In this document: piece by piece, positions 22,201 to 32,981 of the stretch | Position numbering within the stretch: position 1 is the stretch's first letter | How the letters are laid out: each line of letters opens with the position of its first letter | Assembly (NCBI GenBank): GCA_000708835.1 | Contig: DF237493.1 | Coordinates: forward strand, 1 to 59,421 | Direction: 5' to 3' | DNA from: Klebsormidium nitens | Taxonomy: Eukaryota > Streptophyta > Klebsormidiophyceae > Klebsormidiales > Klebsormidiaceae | DNA: 59,421 nucleotides | Made by a program: the position numbers and the translations under genes | Notes under the pieces: generated by a model | What the model saw: the letters and a program-made list of their open reading frames with translations, nothing else | Told to the model about the DNA's origin: nothing | Databases searched by the model: none

Positions 22201-25200
22201 GTTAAGGTCTGGGTCGGGGTCTGGTGCCGGGGCTGGGTCTGGGTCAGGCTCTGGTGCCGCAGGGTTAGGGTCCGGAGCTGGGTTAGGGCCGGCACTGCCA
22301 CCGCGGCCGGCTGCGGGGGCGGCGCGCCCTGCGCAGCCAAGAGGAGCGGAGGCGGTTCCGGCGCCGGAAGAAGAGGAGGTGAGGGTTCTAGTTCAAGTTT
22401 CAAGGATTGTTCAATTTCGACCGATTGACTGACAGTATCGGTGACCTGCAAGGAGGTTTTGTTTTGCTTACATGTGATTGGCAGTGATTTGTCGGGTAGA
22501 GATTGGTTGAGAGCACCTAGGTCAAGTCCAAGAATGTTGGGAAGAGGTGGGAGCGGGCATTTTGAGGCTTTGTTGTATTGCTGTTCCAATATATTTTCTG
22601 GGAGCAGCGTTGTCGTTCGATCTTAGATGTTCGACCTGGATGTTTAGACCACTGCCGTGTCATGTGTACCAACGCTGACTCAAATGACGAGAAGCATCGT
22701 TGGTACAGTCTGTTCCATCCAAGTTCCTAAGGTTCCTTCTCCTCTAAGTTCTAAGTTCCATAAGTTCTCTAAGGTTCCTTCTGCTGTGCCTTGAGCAGGA
22801 CTTGAGTGAGGAGCAAAAGGACATCAAGGCAAAAGCGCGGGCCCTAAGGCTGAAGCTGCTCAGGCTGGCGCTCAGAGTGGGGCACACGCACCGCACTGGG
22901 ATTGTTGCACAGGTAAGCGGTTCTCGGTTTGCAGCTCAGTAACCAGGATTTAGGGCTCCTAGCCTATGCAAGGCAAGGCGTATCAAAGCAAGATACTTCC
23001 GTGAGAAGTTGGTCCATCCTACCCCCCATTGCTTTGGAGTCCACAAACGTGCCATTTGCTCCGTCGTCTTTCTGCATATACATTAAGCGCAACTGATGTT
23101 CGTTGCTCGAAAGTTTGTCAAACTTTTGCTGGTCGAGCGAGAGAAGTCCTTTGGAGAGTGGAGGTTGTGATGGACCCTTTCGTTTCAACAGTCTGCATCT
23201 AGATTCCCTTTATCAGGTTGAGTTCCACGTTTTAAAGCAGATATTACTCAATTCTGTGCAGGTCTTGTACCGGATCGAGCTGGCCGAGCAGCGGCAGCTA
23301 GGACGTGGAATGCTCAACCGTACCGGCATGAACTTTGACAGGATTGCTACGGTGGCGCAAGAGCAGGTTCGTTACTCGTTTTCCACCCCTGTTTTCGTTT
23401 TGCTCGGATTCTTTCTTTCATCTCTCTTTTGAGACTTATTTGTTGAGAGTCGACCGGATATCAGAGCGGATTGTTGATGACCGGGTGTCTGGTTGCTCAT
23501 GCGACCCTTCACTCGTTTTAGCAGGTGCCTCACATCCGCCTTGTGTGCGCCTCTGTATGGATGTTCGTATACTTGAGGGCATGCAGATCGTTGGTGTTCA
23601 TGTCAACTCCCACAGCGAATACAAGGGAAGTTTCGGCTTTCTTCAGAAAGCAGACTTGCGCGGAATATTCTTAAGCTCTTTGGCATGCAAACGCCCGCTT
23701 GGTCAAGGTCTGCCAAGCAAGGCGCTTGCCCCTAGAAACCCCGAAATTCTTCCCTTTGAAATCAGAGTGGGTCACGCAAAGTCATGAGAAGTTCATCAAC
23801 GGCCCCCTCCCTCACCCGCAGGAAGCAAAGGAGGGCTCCGATACCCCCCTGGACCTGCACATCAAGCTGCTCTTCCTTGGGAAGACGGGCGTCGGAAAGA
23901 GCGCCACGATCAACAACATCTTCCAGCAGCCGCTCCAGTCGGCCAACGCCTTCGAGTCCGAGACCAAGGACATCCGGATCCTGGACGTCAACATGCTTGG
24001 CGTCAAGGTTACGATCATAGACACGCCGGGGCTCGGCTTAGGAGACGGGTGAGACGTTCAAACGGGTTCAAAGTTTGAATCAAGCTTGGATGGTCATTCT
24101 GGCGTGTCGGATGTGAAGATGGAGCACCTTATGTAGCCTTATGTAGCCTTATGTAGCTATGGCTCGGTCAAGGTTACCATCATTGTCGCGTTTTGACCAG
24201 CTTAGGGAGGAATAGGAAGGAGAGGGATCACGTTTGTACCACTGCAAAAGCTGTCAGGTCCTTCAGCGCTATGGAGGTCAGCCTGGGGAGCTGAATGAGT
24301 TCGAGCGCATTTGTCTTTTGCGGTCTCTCGTTCTGGGTCACCCACTAGCGTCGCCGCTTTGGTCACAGTGCGGAGGAGGCCATGAGAAGATGGGCAAGAT
24401 TGAGGGCATCTGCAGTCGATGCCTTATCAGTTCACGCTCGGCTTGCATTTAATGCTTCGTTTTGAATGCCTCTTTGCTCCCCGCGCTGGGCTAACATCAG
24501 GGTCGCCTCTGGTCACAGTGCGGAGGAGGCCAACGAGAAGAAGATGATTGATATCAGACGCTAACTCTTTCGGATCACTTTCGATCCTTTTTGTTTCAAG
24601 CTTATTCTGCATCAATTTCACTGTCTTCACCATCTTGTATTTCTGAGCTGGGTTTACACTAACGGCGCTTGTTTGGTCACAGTGCGGAGGAGGCCAACGA
24701 GAAGATGAATAATATCAGACGCTATCTCTTTCGGATCACTTTCGATCCTTTTTGTTTCAGCCATATTCTGCATCAATTTCACTGTCTTCACCATTCCGTA
24801 TTTCTGAGCTGGGTTAACACTAACGGCGCTTGTTTGGTCACAGTGCGGAGGAGGCCAACGAGAAGAAGATGGACAAGATCGAGCGCATCTGCGAGAAGAT
24901 GAAGCCCGACGTGGTGTTCTACGTGGACCGCCTCGACAACCAGGGCCGCGAGTTCCAGGACATTAGCGTCATCAACTCAATCACCAAGGCGCTCGGCGAG
25001 GAGATCTGGTTCAACGCAATCGTGGTGTTCACGCATGCGGCTGTCGCGCCGCCCGACGGCAGGTACGGACACGGGCTTCGTATGTCTCCGACCAAGTAGT
25101 ATGTGCCTCTTGCTTATCGGCTTTTTACGTTTTCTGTGATTATTTGCTAAGGTTTGAGCGAGCCTCGTCATCCGTAGATGCGTTTGGGAGGGGCTATCGA

Positions 25201-28200
25201 AGCTGGTACACGGGTCAGCTTTTCAAGCGTACAATACTCTGACGGCTGCACGCAGTCGATATTTTGTGGGAAGCTGCGGCGACGGGCAGGCCAATACTTG
25301 TGACACGTGTCGTCGCATTCCGTGCATGGGTCTTTCAAAGATGCCACTAATAACCCCATCTTGGTGATAACGAACCACCTACTCCACGTGCATAGCTTAT
25401 GATATTTCTCCAAACGCTCGTTTGCCTGCTACAACAGGCAGCCAAAACCACGATCACATTTTACGTGGTCCAGTCCAGCATTCAAGTCAGGTTCACGATT
25501 GTCACAGCACCTAGATATGAGGCCCCCGTCACATAGCTTATGCTTCTTTCTCATCCCTTATCGTCTTGCAGCAACGGGCAGCCCATCACCTACGACACGT
25601 ACACCTCGCAGCGCGCGCACGGCGTCCAGTCTAGCATCCGCACCGCCGTCGACGACGAGCGCCTCATGAACCCCGTGTGCCTGGTTGAGAACCACCCCAA
25701 CTGCCGGACCAACCGGGCCGGCGACAAAATCCTGCCAAACGGAGTGGTGAGGGCTGAGTAATCTAGGCCAAGTGTTGTCCTCTCTGGCGGCAATCGTTCT
25801 CTGTTCTGGCTGCACTCGGCCGGGCTGTCTGTTCATCGTTGCGCCTACTGTTTTCCAGATTTTGTTGAAGATCTTGAACCCTGCTGCTCCGACCAGGTTA
25901 TCCCCTTTTCAGACGTTTCATTTGCTGACTGCTGGTGTCAAGGGACAAAACGCGCTGTTCTCAGGTCTGTCCAGCTTGGAGCGAGTATCTCCGCAACTCG
26001 TTGACTGACCCAAGTCGAGGCTTCATTGCCTCCTTCACCGCAAAAGTTTGATCATGTTGTGATCTTGCTGAAGGAATGTTGGTTTGACGTGCAGGTGTGG
26101 CGGCCCCAGCTGTTGCTCTTGGCGTTTGCGTCCAAGATCCTGAACCAGGCCAACGAGGTTATGAAGCTTCAAGACGTGAGCCTCACATTCCCCCCGGCTT
26201 TTTAAAATCTTCTAAAGGCTTCCACTTCCCCAATTTGAGGTAACGAGCTGAACCTATTGCTGGTGCTTGGACGTTGTTTGGAAGTTGGACTTAGCATCTT
26301 TGGGCATTCTCAGCTAAACTTGAGTTCCTCACGACGGATGTAAGCCCTGTTCTAGTGCTTCCATCTAGTTGACCAGGGCGGCAGCAACGATTCGATACAA
26401 CTTCTTACTCGCTATCAACGAGCCTGCTTGTGTGAGAGGGGAAGCAAGAAGAACGCCTTTGTAGGAATCGCAAAAGAAGGTTCAAAGATGACTTTCCTCT
26501 TTCTATACTGGAGGAGCAACAGCGTGCAGCAGCAGAGAAGAATGACAGAAGCGGCTATAGTGGTCCGGCGGTCCTGTGTGGAAGGGCCCTCGCTCGACGA
26601 CTTGATCAAATCAGGGAAATTGGCACCACTGCTTTGGGGGACGGGTACCTCTGGTCCAGCCGCCCTGTTTGTTGATCAGCAATCCACCGGGTTTTCACCA
26701 CCAACTTTTTTTGCACAGGAGGATCGGCAGGCGCAGCAGGAAAACGAGAAGTATGGCAACCTGATGTCATTGCTAATTGCACTCATGGTGGAAGCTGTTT
26801 TGGTTGTGCTTCAAAATGGGTGGAACCATTTTACTGATCTTTACCCCCCCTTTTCGCAGGAGGCTCGGCAGGCGCAGCAGGAGGACGAGAAGTATGGCAA
26901 CATGATGCCGCTGCTGACGGGGCTTATGGCGGAGGCGCGGGAGCTCAAGACGCCCAAGGTGTGGGTGTCGCAGGCGGAAAAGGAGGCCCAGGCGCAGCAC
27001 GAGGCGCTGCGCAAGCGCATCATCGACCTGGAGAGGGAGGTGTACCAGCTCGAAACGTCGCTCGCCAAGGTAAGTCCTCGGGACTCCGTTTTCGCCTTGG
27101 AGGAATTTGTTGGGGGACAAAAAGGCGCGAAATGTGAAGATGGTGTGGCAAAGTGAAGAGAAGCTCCGGCAAAGTGTGATGCGCTGCATAAGGGCACCAT
27201 CAACCTCGAGCGGCTCGCCCAAGTAAGTGCTATGTTCGGAGCAGTTCGAATGTTCGCCCGTTTCAAGCAATCAGCAGGTAAGCTGAGAATTTGAAGACGA
27301 GAAAGCTCAGGACGAGAGTTGAAGGATGTTAAGAAGGTCAAGTGAACACGAGGGGCTGCACAGGTGCATCATCAACCTGGAGTGGGAGTGTTGGGTTGCC
27401 TTTGAAATAAGGAAAGGAGATTCTATGCTCTTCTCAAAGCGCTCTTACTCCTTGTCGAATATCTTGTTAGGTCAGATCTGATTCGCTATCTTACCTTCCC
27501 TGCAACAGGAGAAAGAGAACGATGACGTCCTCGACTTCGAGAACAAGCTCGCGCCCGTTATGGCCCAGCGTGCCCAAAAGGAGAGCTACCTCATCAGCCT
27601 CAAGACCACCCTCGACCTAGAGAAAACGCGCCTCGACAAGAACCCCTTCGGAGAGGCGGCCATGAAGCGGATCCGGGCGGAAGCGGAAGAGGAACGGCGG
27701 ATAATGGCGGAACGGAGGCGCAAGGTCAAGTACGCGTCTCGAGGGGGCGGCGGCCGGCGGAGTCAGCGGAAGCTGGGGGGCGGAATGGGGCGCGGGAACG
27801 TGTTCTGGGACGAGGACGAGGGCATTGTGTGAGTGCCACGTGTCCTTCGCTCGCTTGTATGAGCACGTGCTTTGACCAGGAGCGAGCAGTACGGAAGAGA
27901 GTCTATGTGCGGTCTGCTTTCGCATGTGCCTTGGATCTTCTCGAAGTCTGCTGTTGGTCTTTTCTGAGAATCGTTTTGCTTTTTGTAGGTTCTCCCCGTC
28001 TAGGGTCCAGGGATAACTGCATGTGAACCATCAAATACCAACCTGACTTTGTTGCCAACCTGGTTCTTCTCTTTTCAAGCCATGCCGGGTTGCTCTACTT
28101 TGACGGCTTTCTCATCCGAGCACGTTTGGAGTCGGTTCTAACCTTTTCCTTAGAGAACCGGTCACTCCTAAGCGCAGATTGCTTTCTTGAATACACTTCG

Positions 28201-31200
28201 GACACCTTGCTCCCAGATTCCAACTGTAAACCCGAGCTTAGGTTCCAGGCAAAAGACGTTCGAGGCCGACTCCAGGCTAACTTCGCCATGGTCGAATCCA
28301 TGTTAACCCCCGTCAATTATGATCAACCCCGTGTTGTGTTTTCAAACAAGACGCGTTCGAGGCCGTCTTTGTGACCACCTTCATTACCTGGTCACTTTTG
28401 CCACCTAGACCAGATTACTCGTACGGTTGAATAGTCTTTCACGACAACTCCCACAAACTGACCCGAGGATGCTACTCATTATCTGACACTTGTGTCCAGG
28501 CAAGACGCTTGCAGGCCTGACTCCGAGGCTTAGCTGCTCATGCGGGCACACCGCTGTTCACGAGAGCAATTTCTACAAACCAACCCGAAGCCTCTGCGCC
28601 TATACCCGCTCTTTTGCAGGCAAGACTCATTCGAGCCCGAGCTCGACACTAACGTCGGGATCTCGGGGGAGGACCAGAGGCAAAATATTCTTCACAGATC
28701 TATTTCTTGACAGGAAATCCAGAATTTCAACGTCCTAAATCCCAATTTCGTGTACAGGCAAGACGCATTCGAGCCCGGGCCCGAGACCAACTTCGGCATC
28801 TGGGGGGAGGACCAGAGCAAACTATCATTTAGAATCCGTTTCTTGACGGGAAAGTCAGTATCCTAATGTCCTAGATACATATCTTGTGCAGGCACAGCGC
28901 GTTCGAGCCTGAGCCCGAGACCAACTTGAGTATCTGGGGGAAGTATCAGAGCAAGGAATTTATTAGCACGTAACAAGATAGTTTTCAATGGTTAACCCGT
29001 CTTTCGTCTACAGGCAAGACGCGTTCGAGCCCGAGGCCGACACCAACTTCGGCATCTGGGGGGAGGACCAGAGTGCGCCATATGACCGGGCGGGTCTCGA
29101 ACCGGGCCCCCTGGAGTGGGGCTTCCAGGAAATACCGCCCCTTTTGGATGACCGCCTGTTGGTCGAGCTGGGGGGAAAGATCCAAAAGGAGCCCAAGCTG
29201 CTGCACGCCAACGCGGAGATCAAGTACACATACCACGTGTCCCCTGTTGTGGTGAGTGTTCACACGGTGGTGTGTAGGGGGTCAGTTTCCTTGTGGAGCT
29301 AGTAATGGAGTGGATTTATGCAGGAGTTTTCTTGGTTTGCTTCGGTTCGAGATGTACTAGGCAACGAGGGACTGTGCATCTGGTTTTAGCGAGCGATGAG
29401 GTTGGCGCGTCTTGAGAGAACCACTCTCTTCATGGAAGAGCTTAATGCTGACGTTTTCCCGCATCAGCGGACGACGTCTCGCTGTTTCTTTGACTGCGGA
29501 GTTGATCAGTTTTGCACCAACAGCGATTCGTCCAAGTCCCGACTTCCTGGCACCGGGTCATCTTTTTACGACGAGGATTTTGACCTGCTAAAGGAGTAGC
29601 AGTGCAGCCACTACGGGGTCTTTGAAGTACTGCCCAACAGTGCACCTGGTGCTTGGGTGATAAATGCTGACGTTTCCTCAAATCTTGCTGCAGAACTTCC
29701 GAGGTGACGTCGACATCGATTGGCTCAACCAGGAGGGCGCCACTTTCACCTTCACCGCTGACACGTCCAAGACCGACATGGATAAGCCTCCGGTTGCGGG
29801 CGTTGCCGTGTTCATGGTGAGTCGCGTGATCTGTTTGTCACTCTACATATCGTCTGTATCCCTGACATTTGTGGGTTTAGATCGTTCTTCAGAAGCCGAC
29901 TTTGCAAACCTCCTCCGACCAGACTTCTCGGGAAAAGTGGCGACACGCATGCACCTCGGGCTGTCAAAAGAGCTTCGCCCGAGCCGAGATCTAGTATTGC
30001 ATCTCGCCTCTCTATTGTGCACGCCCGTCCGATAAGTTCTCGAACATTGCAGCCTGTAAGGAAGGTGCTCTGGGTATGCGAATTGGAAGCGGGCAGGAGG
30101 GAGCCGCATATCAAGGCCGCTTTTTACAATGATGTAACTGGCTCCCAGTTGCGGTTAATCGGGATGCTGTTCTCGGAGCGGCGGGTCTAAACTGACCAAG
30201 CTTGCCCGGCTCAACAAGTACCGCATTGACGTTTCTCTCTCTGTCTTTGAAACGCATGTCAACTGGTTTTATTCGCTTTTGGAATGCGACCCAACGGTTG
30301 TCAACAGTTCTGATTTGCGCCACTCGGATCCTTACACAGTATTCAAACATTGTCATCTCAATTGTTGCAGGCTAAGAAAAAGGGCGCGGCGGGTCTGAAG
30401 CTCGCCAAGATCTTCACGCTGCGGAAGCTGCGCAACAAGGACGCGCCGTCGGCCCAGCGGGAGCTGCGGCTGAGCACCGTGGCGGGCATCGTGCGCAGCT
30501 TCGAGGGCGAGGTCGCCCGCGGCCTCAACGTCGGGATGTCGACCATCGACGTGCGCACCTTTGAGAAAGGGAGGCACAAGGTGCGAGAACTCTGCAAAGC
30601 CCATGTTTTGAAGTCTTGAGCCTATTGGTTTCCAGGGTGCCGTCAGTGGCTCTGATTTCAGGATGTATAAGTAGAAGGGGTCTTTTGTGTGAGGCCCTCA
30701 ACGTCGAGATGTCCGCCATCGACGTGTGCACCTTGTAGAAAAGACGGCACAAGGTACGGGAGCTCTTTTGATCCAAGGATGTCTGGTTCTCAAAGATTCA
30801 GACCCAGACATCCTAAGAGATAGAAAGATATTTTGAGGTTCAACATCCTGAGTTTCAGGATTGGTAAAATTCGGTAATCTTAGTCACACTCACTGAATTC
30901 AACTTGAGAGTTTACCTTACCTCCAGCGCTTATCAAGTGGTTGTTTAAGCTTTTCGACCGTTAAACAAAACTGTGAATTGGAGTCTGGTCGTTTCTGTGG
31001 GATGCGGGGGTTTTCTGATGATTCTTCAATTCTCGATACCTTATGCTCCAACCATTCAAGGGGTTTTCTGTCGATAGGCTTCTTGTCGATTCTGTCCGGC
31101 CGTTCATTCGCTGATGCTGATTCTCGTCATCCTTTGTTCGCAGATCTCGTTCAACGCGTCCGACTTCCGTGGCGACTTCGGCTTCGGCGTCGCGGCTGAG

Positions 31201-31395
31201 AGCGAGGGGTACAACGTCGCTGGCATCATGTTGGGCGTTAACGCAACCATGGATAGCAGCGGCCAAGGAAAGATTGCGCTGGCGTTCCACAGCGAGAAGA
31301 AAATCTGGCCTGCCGCGATCATGCTTATCACGGGACTGAAGGTGCTGTTGCAGCGGTGGGCTCAACCGGGGCCGATGGAGATGGGCGAATTTTAG
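19271..31395 (+). CDS. TOC159/132/120-type chloroplast import receptor GTPase, 14 exons, about 1420 residues
   Basis: Exons: 19271-20792, 21912-22378, 22799-22912, 23262-23366, 23822-24048, 24844-25062, 25572-25746, 26095-26175, 26860-27069, 27509-27828, 29014-29251, 29694-29816, 30371-30580, 31144-31395. All junctions keep frame. The product is the outer-envelope receptor that binds transit peptides and drives preprotein import. Exons 1-2 encode a long acidic A domain (residues 1 to about 660) with EEEVAEVQP repeats and a Gly/Leu/Ser-rich tail. Exons 3-8 encode the GTPase domain: P-loop GKTGVGKSAT at 756-765, DTPGLGLGDG near 801-810, then KPDVVFYVDRLDNQ, VVFTHAAVAPPDG, LVENHPNCRTNRAG and WRPQLLLLAF, all close to plant TOC159 proteins. 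Exons 9-14 encode a diverged membrane-anchoring M domain with a basic patch in exon 10 and a hydrophobic end (KKIWPAAIMLITGLKVLL). The ATG at 19271 opens MDSFRSFWGSPG. Introns 5, 6, 8-13 carry echoes; intron 1 (20793-21911) does not. Confidence 0.93.
20147..20350 (+). repeat. Coding minisatellite, 27-nt unit x7, in the TOC acidic domain
   Basis: Seven full in-frame units of 27 nt (20147-20335) encode the nonapeptide PEEEVAEVQ with V/L and Q/H variants, followed by a partial PEEED. It adds highly acidic repeats to the A domain. The unit has few stops in any frame, so several long open frames on the opposite strand are shadows of it. Confidence 0.97.
22080..22310 (+). repeat. Gly/Leu/Ser-rich coding repeat with GGGTTAGGG motifs
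   Basis: Exon 2 of the TOC gene encodes repeated AGLGS, AGLGP and GSGSGAG tracts. The AGLG units are written with GCAGGGTTAGG-type codons, so the DNA looks telomere-like in places. The frame is open throughout and continues the receptor reading frame. It is a linker between the acidic and GTPase domains. Confidence 0.85.
24355..24735 (+). repeat. Echo array of TOC exon 6 acceptor edge (3 copies)
   Basis: Intron 5 carries three copies of GGTCACAG followed by the first coding bases of exon 6 (AEEANEKK). The true exon starts at 24844; equivalents start at 24683, 24519 and 24369, giving steps of 161, 164 and 150 bp. The two nearest units are near-identical over their whole length, including intron sequence, so this duplication is recent. 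Steps are not multiples of three, so use of a decoy acceptor would shift frame. Confidence 0.95.
25265..25470 (+). repeat. Echoes of TOC exon 7 acceptor edge (2 copies)
   Basis: Intron 6 has two degraded copies of the exon 7 start (SNGQPITYDTYTSQRAHG). The true start is 25572; equivalents are near 25432 and 25280, with steps of about 140 and 152 bp. The match is clearest over CGACGGGCAG and the following GACACGT. Both acceptors are degraded. Confidence 0.7.
26705..26795 (+). repeat. Echo of TOC exon 9 acceptor edge (1 copy)
   Basis: A copy of the exon 9 start lies 141 bp upstream, with a good CACAG acceptor at 26714-26718. It reads EDRQAQQENEKYGNLM against EARQAQQEDEKYGNMM in the true exon, in an open frame. 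There is no donor soon after it. Confidence 0.92.
27165..27400 (+). repeat. Echoes of TOC exon 9 donor edge (2 copies)
   Basis: Intron 9 carries two copies of the exon 9 end (HEALRKRIIDLEREVYQ). The first, about 27175-27228, ends in AAGTAAGTGC like the true donor. The second, about 27345-27400, keeps CATCATCAACCTGGAG. Spacing is roughly 175 bp. Both carry indels. Confidence 0.8.
28225..28965 (+). repeat. Echo array of TOC exon 11 acceptor edge (6 copies)
   Basis: Intron 10 holds six copies of the exon 11 acceptor and first coding bases (QDAFEPEADTNFGIWGEDQS). The true exon starts at 29014; equivalents are at 28892, 28758, 28620, 28500, 28346 and 28239, so steps are 122, 134, 138, 120, 154 and 107 bp. 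The nearest three keep ACAG/GCAG acceptors and most of the reading frame. The last two are recognisable mainly by AAGACG(C/T)(G/T)TTCGAGGCCG. Confidence 0.93.
29440..29510 (+). repeat. Echo of TOC exon 12 acceptor edge (1 weak copy)
   Basis: The stretch AATGCTGACGTTTTCC followed by CAGCGGACGACGTC resembles AATGCTGACGTTTCC, the acceptor and GAGGTGACGTCGAC at the true exon 12, about 217 bp upstream of it. The intron tail matches better than the coding part. Confidence 0.55.
30165..30205 (+). repeat. Echo of TOC exon 13 acceptor edge (1 copy)
   Basis: GCGGCGGGTCTAAACTGACC followed by AAGCTTGCCCGG resembles the AAGLKLAKI-coding start of exon 13, about 210 bp downstream. The acceptor is not preserved. 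Confidence 0.6.
30685..30780 (+). repeat. Echo of TOC exon 13 donor edge (1 copy)
   Basis: A copy of the exon 13 end (ARGLNVGMSTIDVRTFEKGRHK) lies about 175 bp downstream. It keeps CTCAACGTCGAGATGTC and ends in CGGCACAAGGTACGG, an apparently usable donor. It contains an in-frame stop (TTGTAG). Confidence 0.9.
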
Positions 31396-32981
31396 GGGGT
31401 CGGATTTGGAGCGACGGGTATCATTCGGGAGAATTATCTCGTGCTGTAGTGGTCTTTGCGGATGGGAGGAGGGCGTAGAAAGAGGCTACGAGGACGGATA
31501 AGTGACCGCATATTCTGGGTTAGGATCGGCTGTTTCATGGGAGTTGCGATCATTGGAGAAGGTGACTTCGGGTAACGTTCCTAAAGCGGCGAACAAGTAG
31601 GGCTCCTGAACTCACCATGGCATAGTTGAGGACAGATCGTCGACGCCCATTTTGTGGTCGGCTGATTTTGCATTTGTGATGTGAGTCGTCGGTCGAAGCT
31701 TATGATCCCAGGTCAACAGACACGTACACTCATTCGTTATGAACATAATGCACTTCTTCGTTGACACCATGTTCGTTGGAAATGAGCGCGGGCGGCCGCA
31801 GGATGGAGAGGTTGTGAAAAGCATGAACGGACGTGATAAGCCCAACTTGCAAGCTGCAACAGTGCCGCCCCAGATAAGCAAGCAGCGCTGGTGCGCAGGT
31901 CTGGTTTCAAACACGATCACAAGCTGGCACGCGCGCATCAATAGTATGAAAGGCGCGATGTCCGATCCCCGTGAACATGACTAATTAATTGCAATTTGCA
32001 TTTATTTTGAAAACATATTTACATTTTTTCAATATTACACACATGATATAACTGTGCAATTGTTGTGTAATCGATCTGCTCATTAGGGTCGGATATATGG
32101 TAAAGTATATGGGTGGTGCATTGCAAAATGAATATCTTGACGCCGTCATGCATATGCTCGTTTCTTTGATTTTAATGCATGCTTCCCCCAAACGCGAGAT
32201 GTTGCCAGGCCCTGCACTTCGGCTGTCCGATAAACATGCCACCCGCGTCCGCACTTCAATTTATAAGAACAACTCATTTGTTCATGCGCATTTGATTGCT
32301 AGAGTTGGCTATATTATTTGCACGCCGGGGCTTCCACATGCCCGGCCAGGATAGTGGTTGACAGTCCCCCGGCAATTGCAAGAGAAGCAGGCAGATTTGG
32401 TGAATAGTAAACCTAGGCAGCCATGCCAATTGGTCGTACATGTGCACAGAACTTGAGCGTGGGATGTGAAAATTGGATTTTGAGCAGATTGCCAATCAAT
32501 AATCGAATCACCAATAGTTATAGTGTTAATTACCTGTAGAATGTCAACTATGCGGTAGACGGTGCATGCATAACAATTTTAACATGTTGACGTTTCTGTA
32601 TTAAAGTGTGTACTATTCGGCCATGCCCTTCACACAACCGTCATTTGCATATTCATTTTTCACATACTGGTGGAAACAGTCGAGATGTTTGCGCGGGTGT
32701 GTGTGATGATGTACAGATAACATTCACCTTCAACCCAAGCTTGCAGTAAGCCGATTTTCTCAGCTTTCCCCTTCCAATCAAAATCACAGGTTGCCAGTCT
32801 CTTTACAATGTCGTTTGTTCAGTAATGTACACTGGGAAAAATGGTTCTCTCAACACTGGTAAGGTACAAACGACCGGAGTATGCTAACAACGTTGCAGCT
32901 TGCAGCGTCTTTCTACACACACACAAAGTCAAATCCGTGGTCGTTCAATCTACTCCCAACTCGAATCAGTGATCGAAACAT
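31396..32981. other. Convergent intergenic region
   Basis: This is the interval between the TOC stop codon and the stop codon of the small plastid protein gene, so it holds both 3' untranslated regions. A/T-rich sequence dominates from about 31980 to 32640. No open frame here has recognisable content. Confidence 0.5.

Noticed and set aside
22080-22310. GGGTTAGGG motifs as an interstitial telomere
   Set aside because: The motifs are irregular, in frame and encode AGLG repeats within a valid receptor exon.
24669-24902. Plus-strand open frame as an alternative TOC exon
   Set aside because: It begins in an echo acceptor and enters the true exon in the wrong frame (VRRRPTRRRW).
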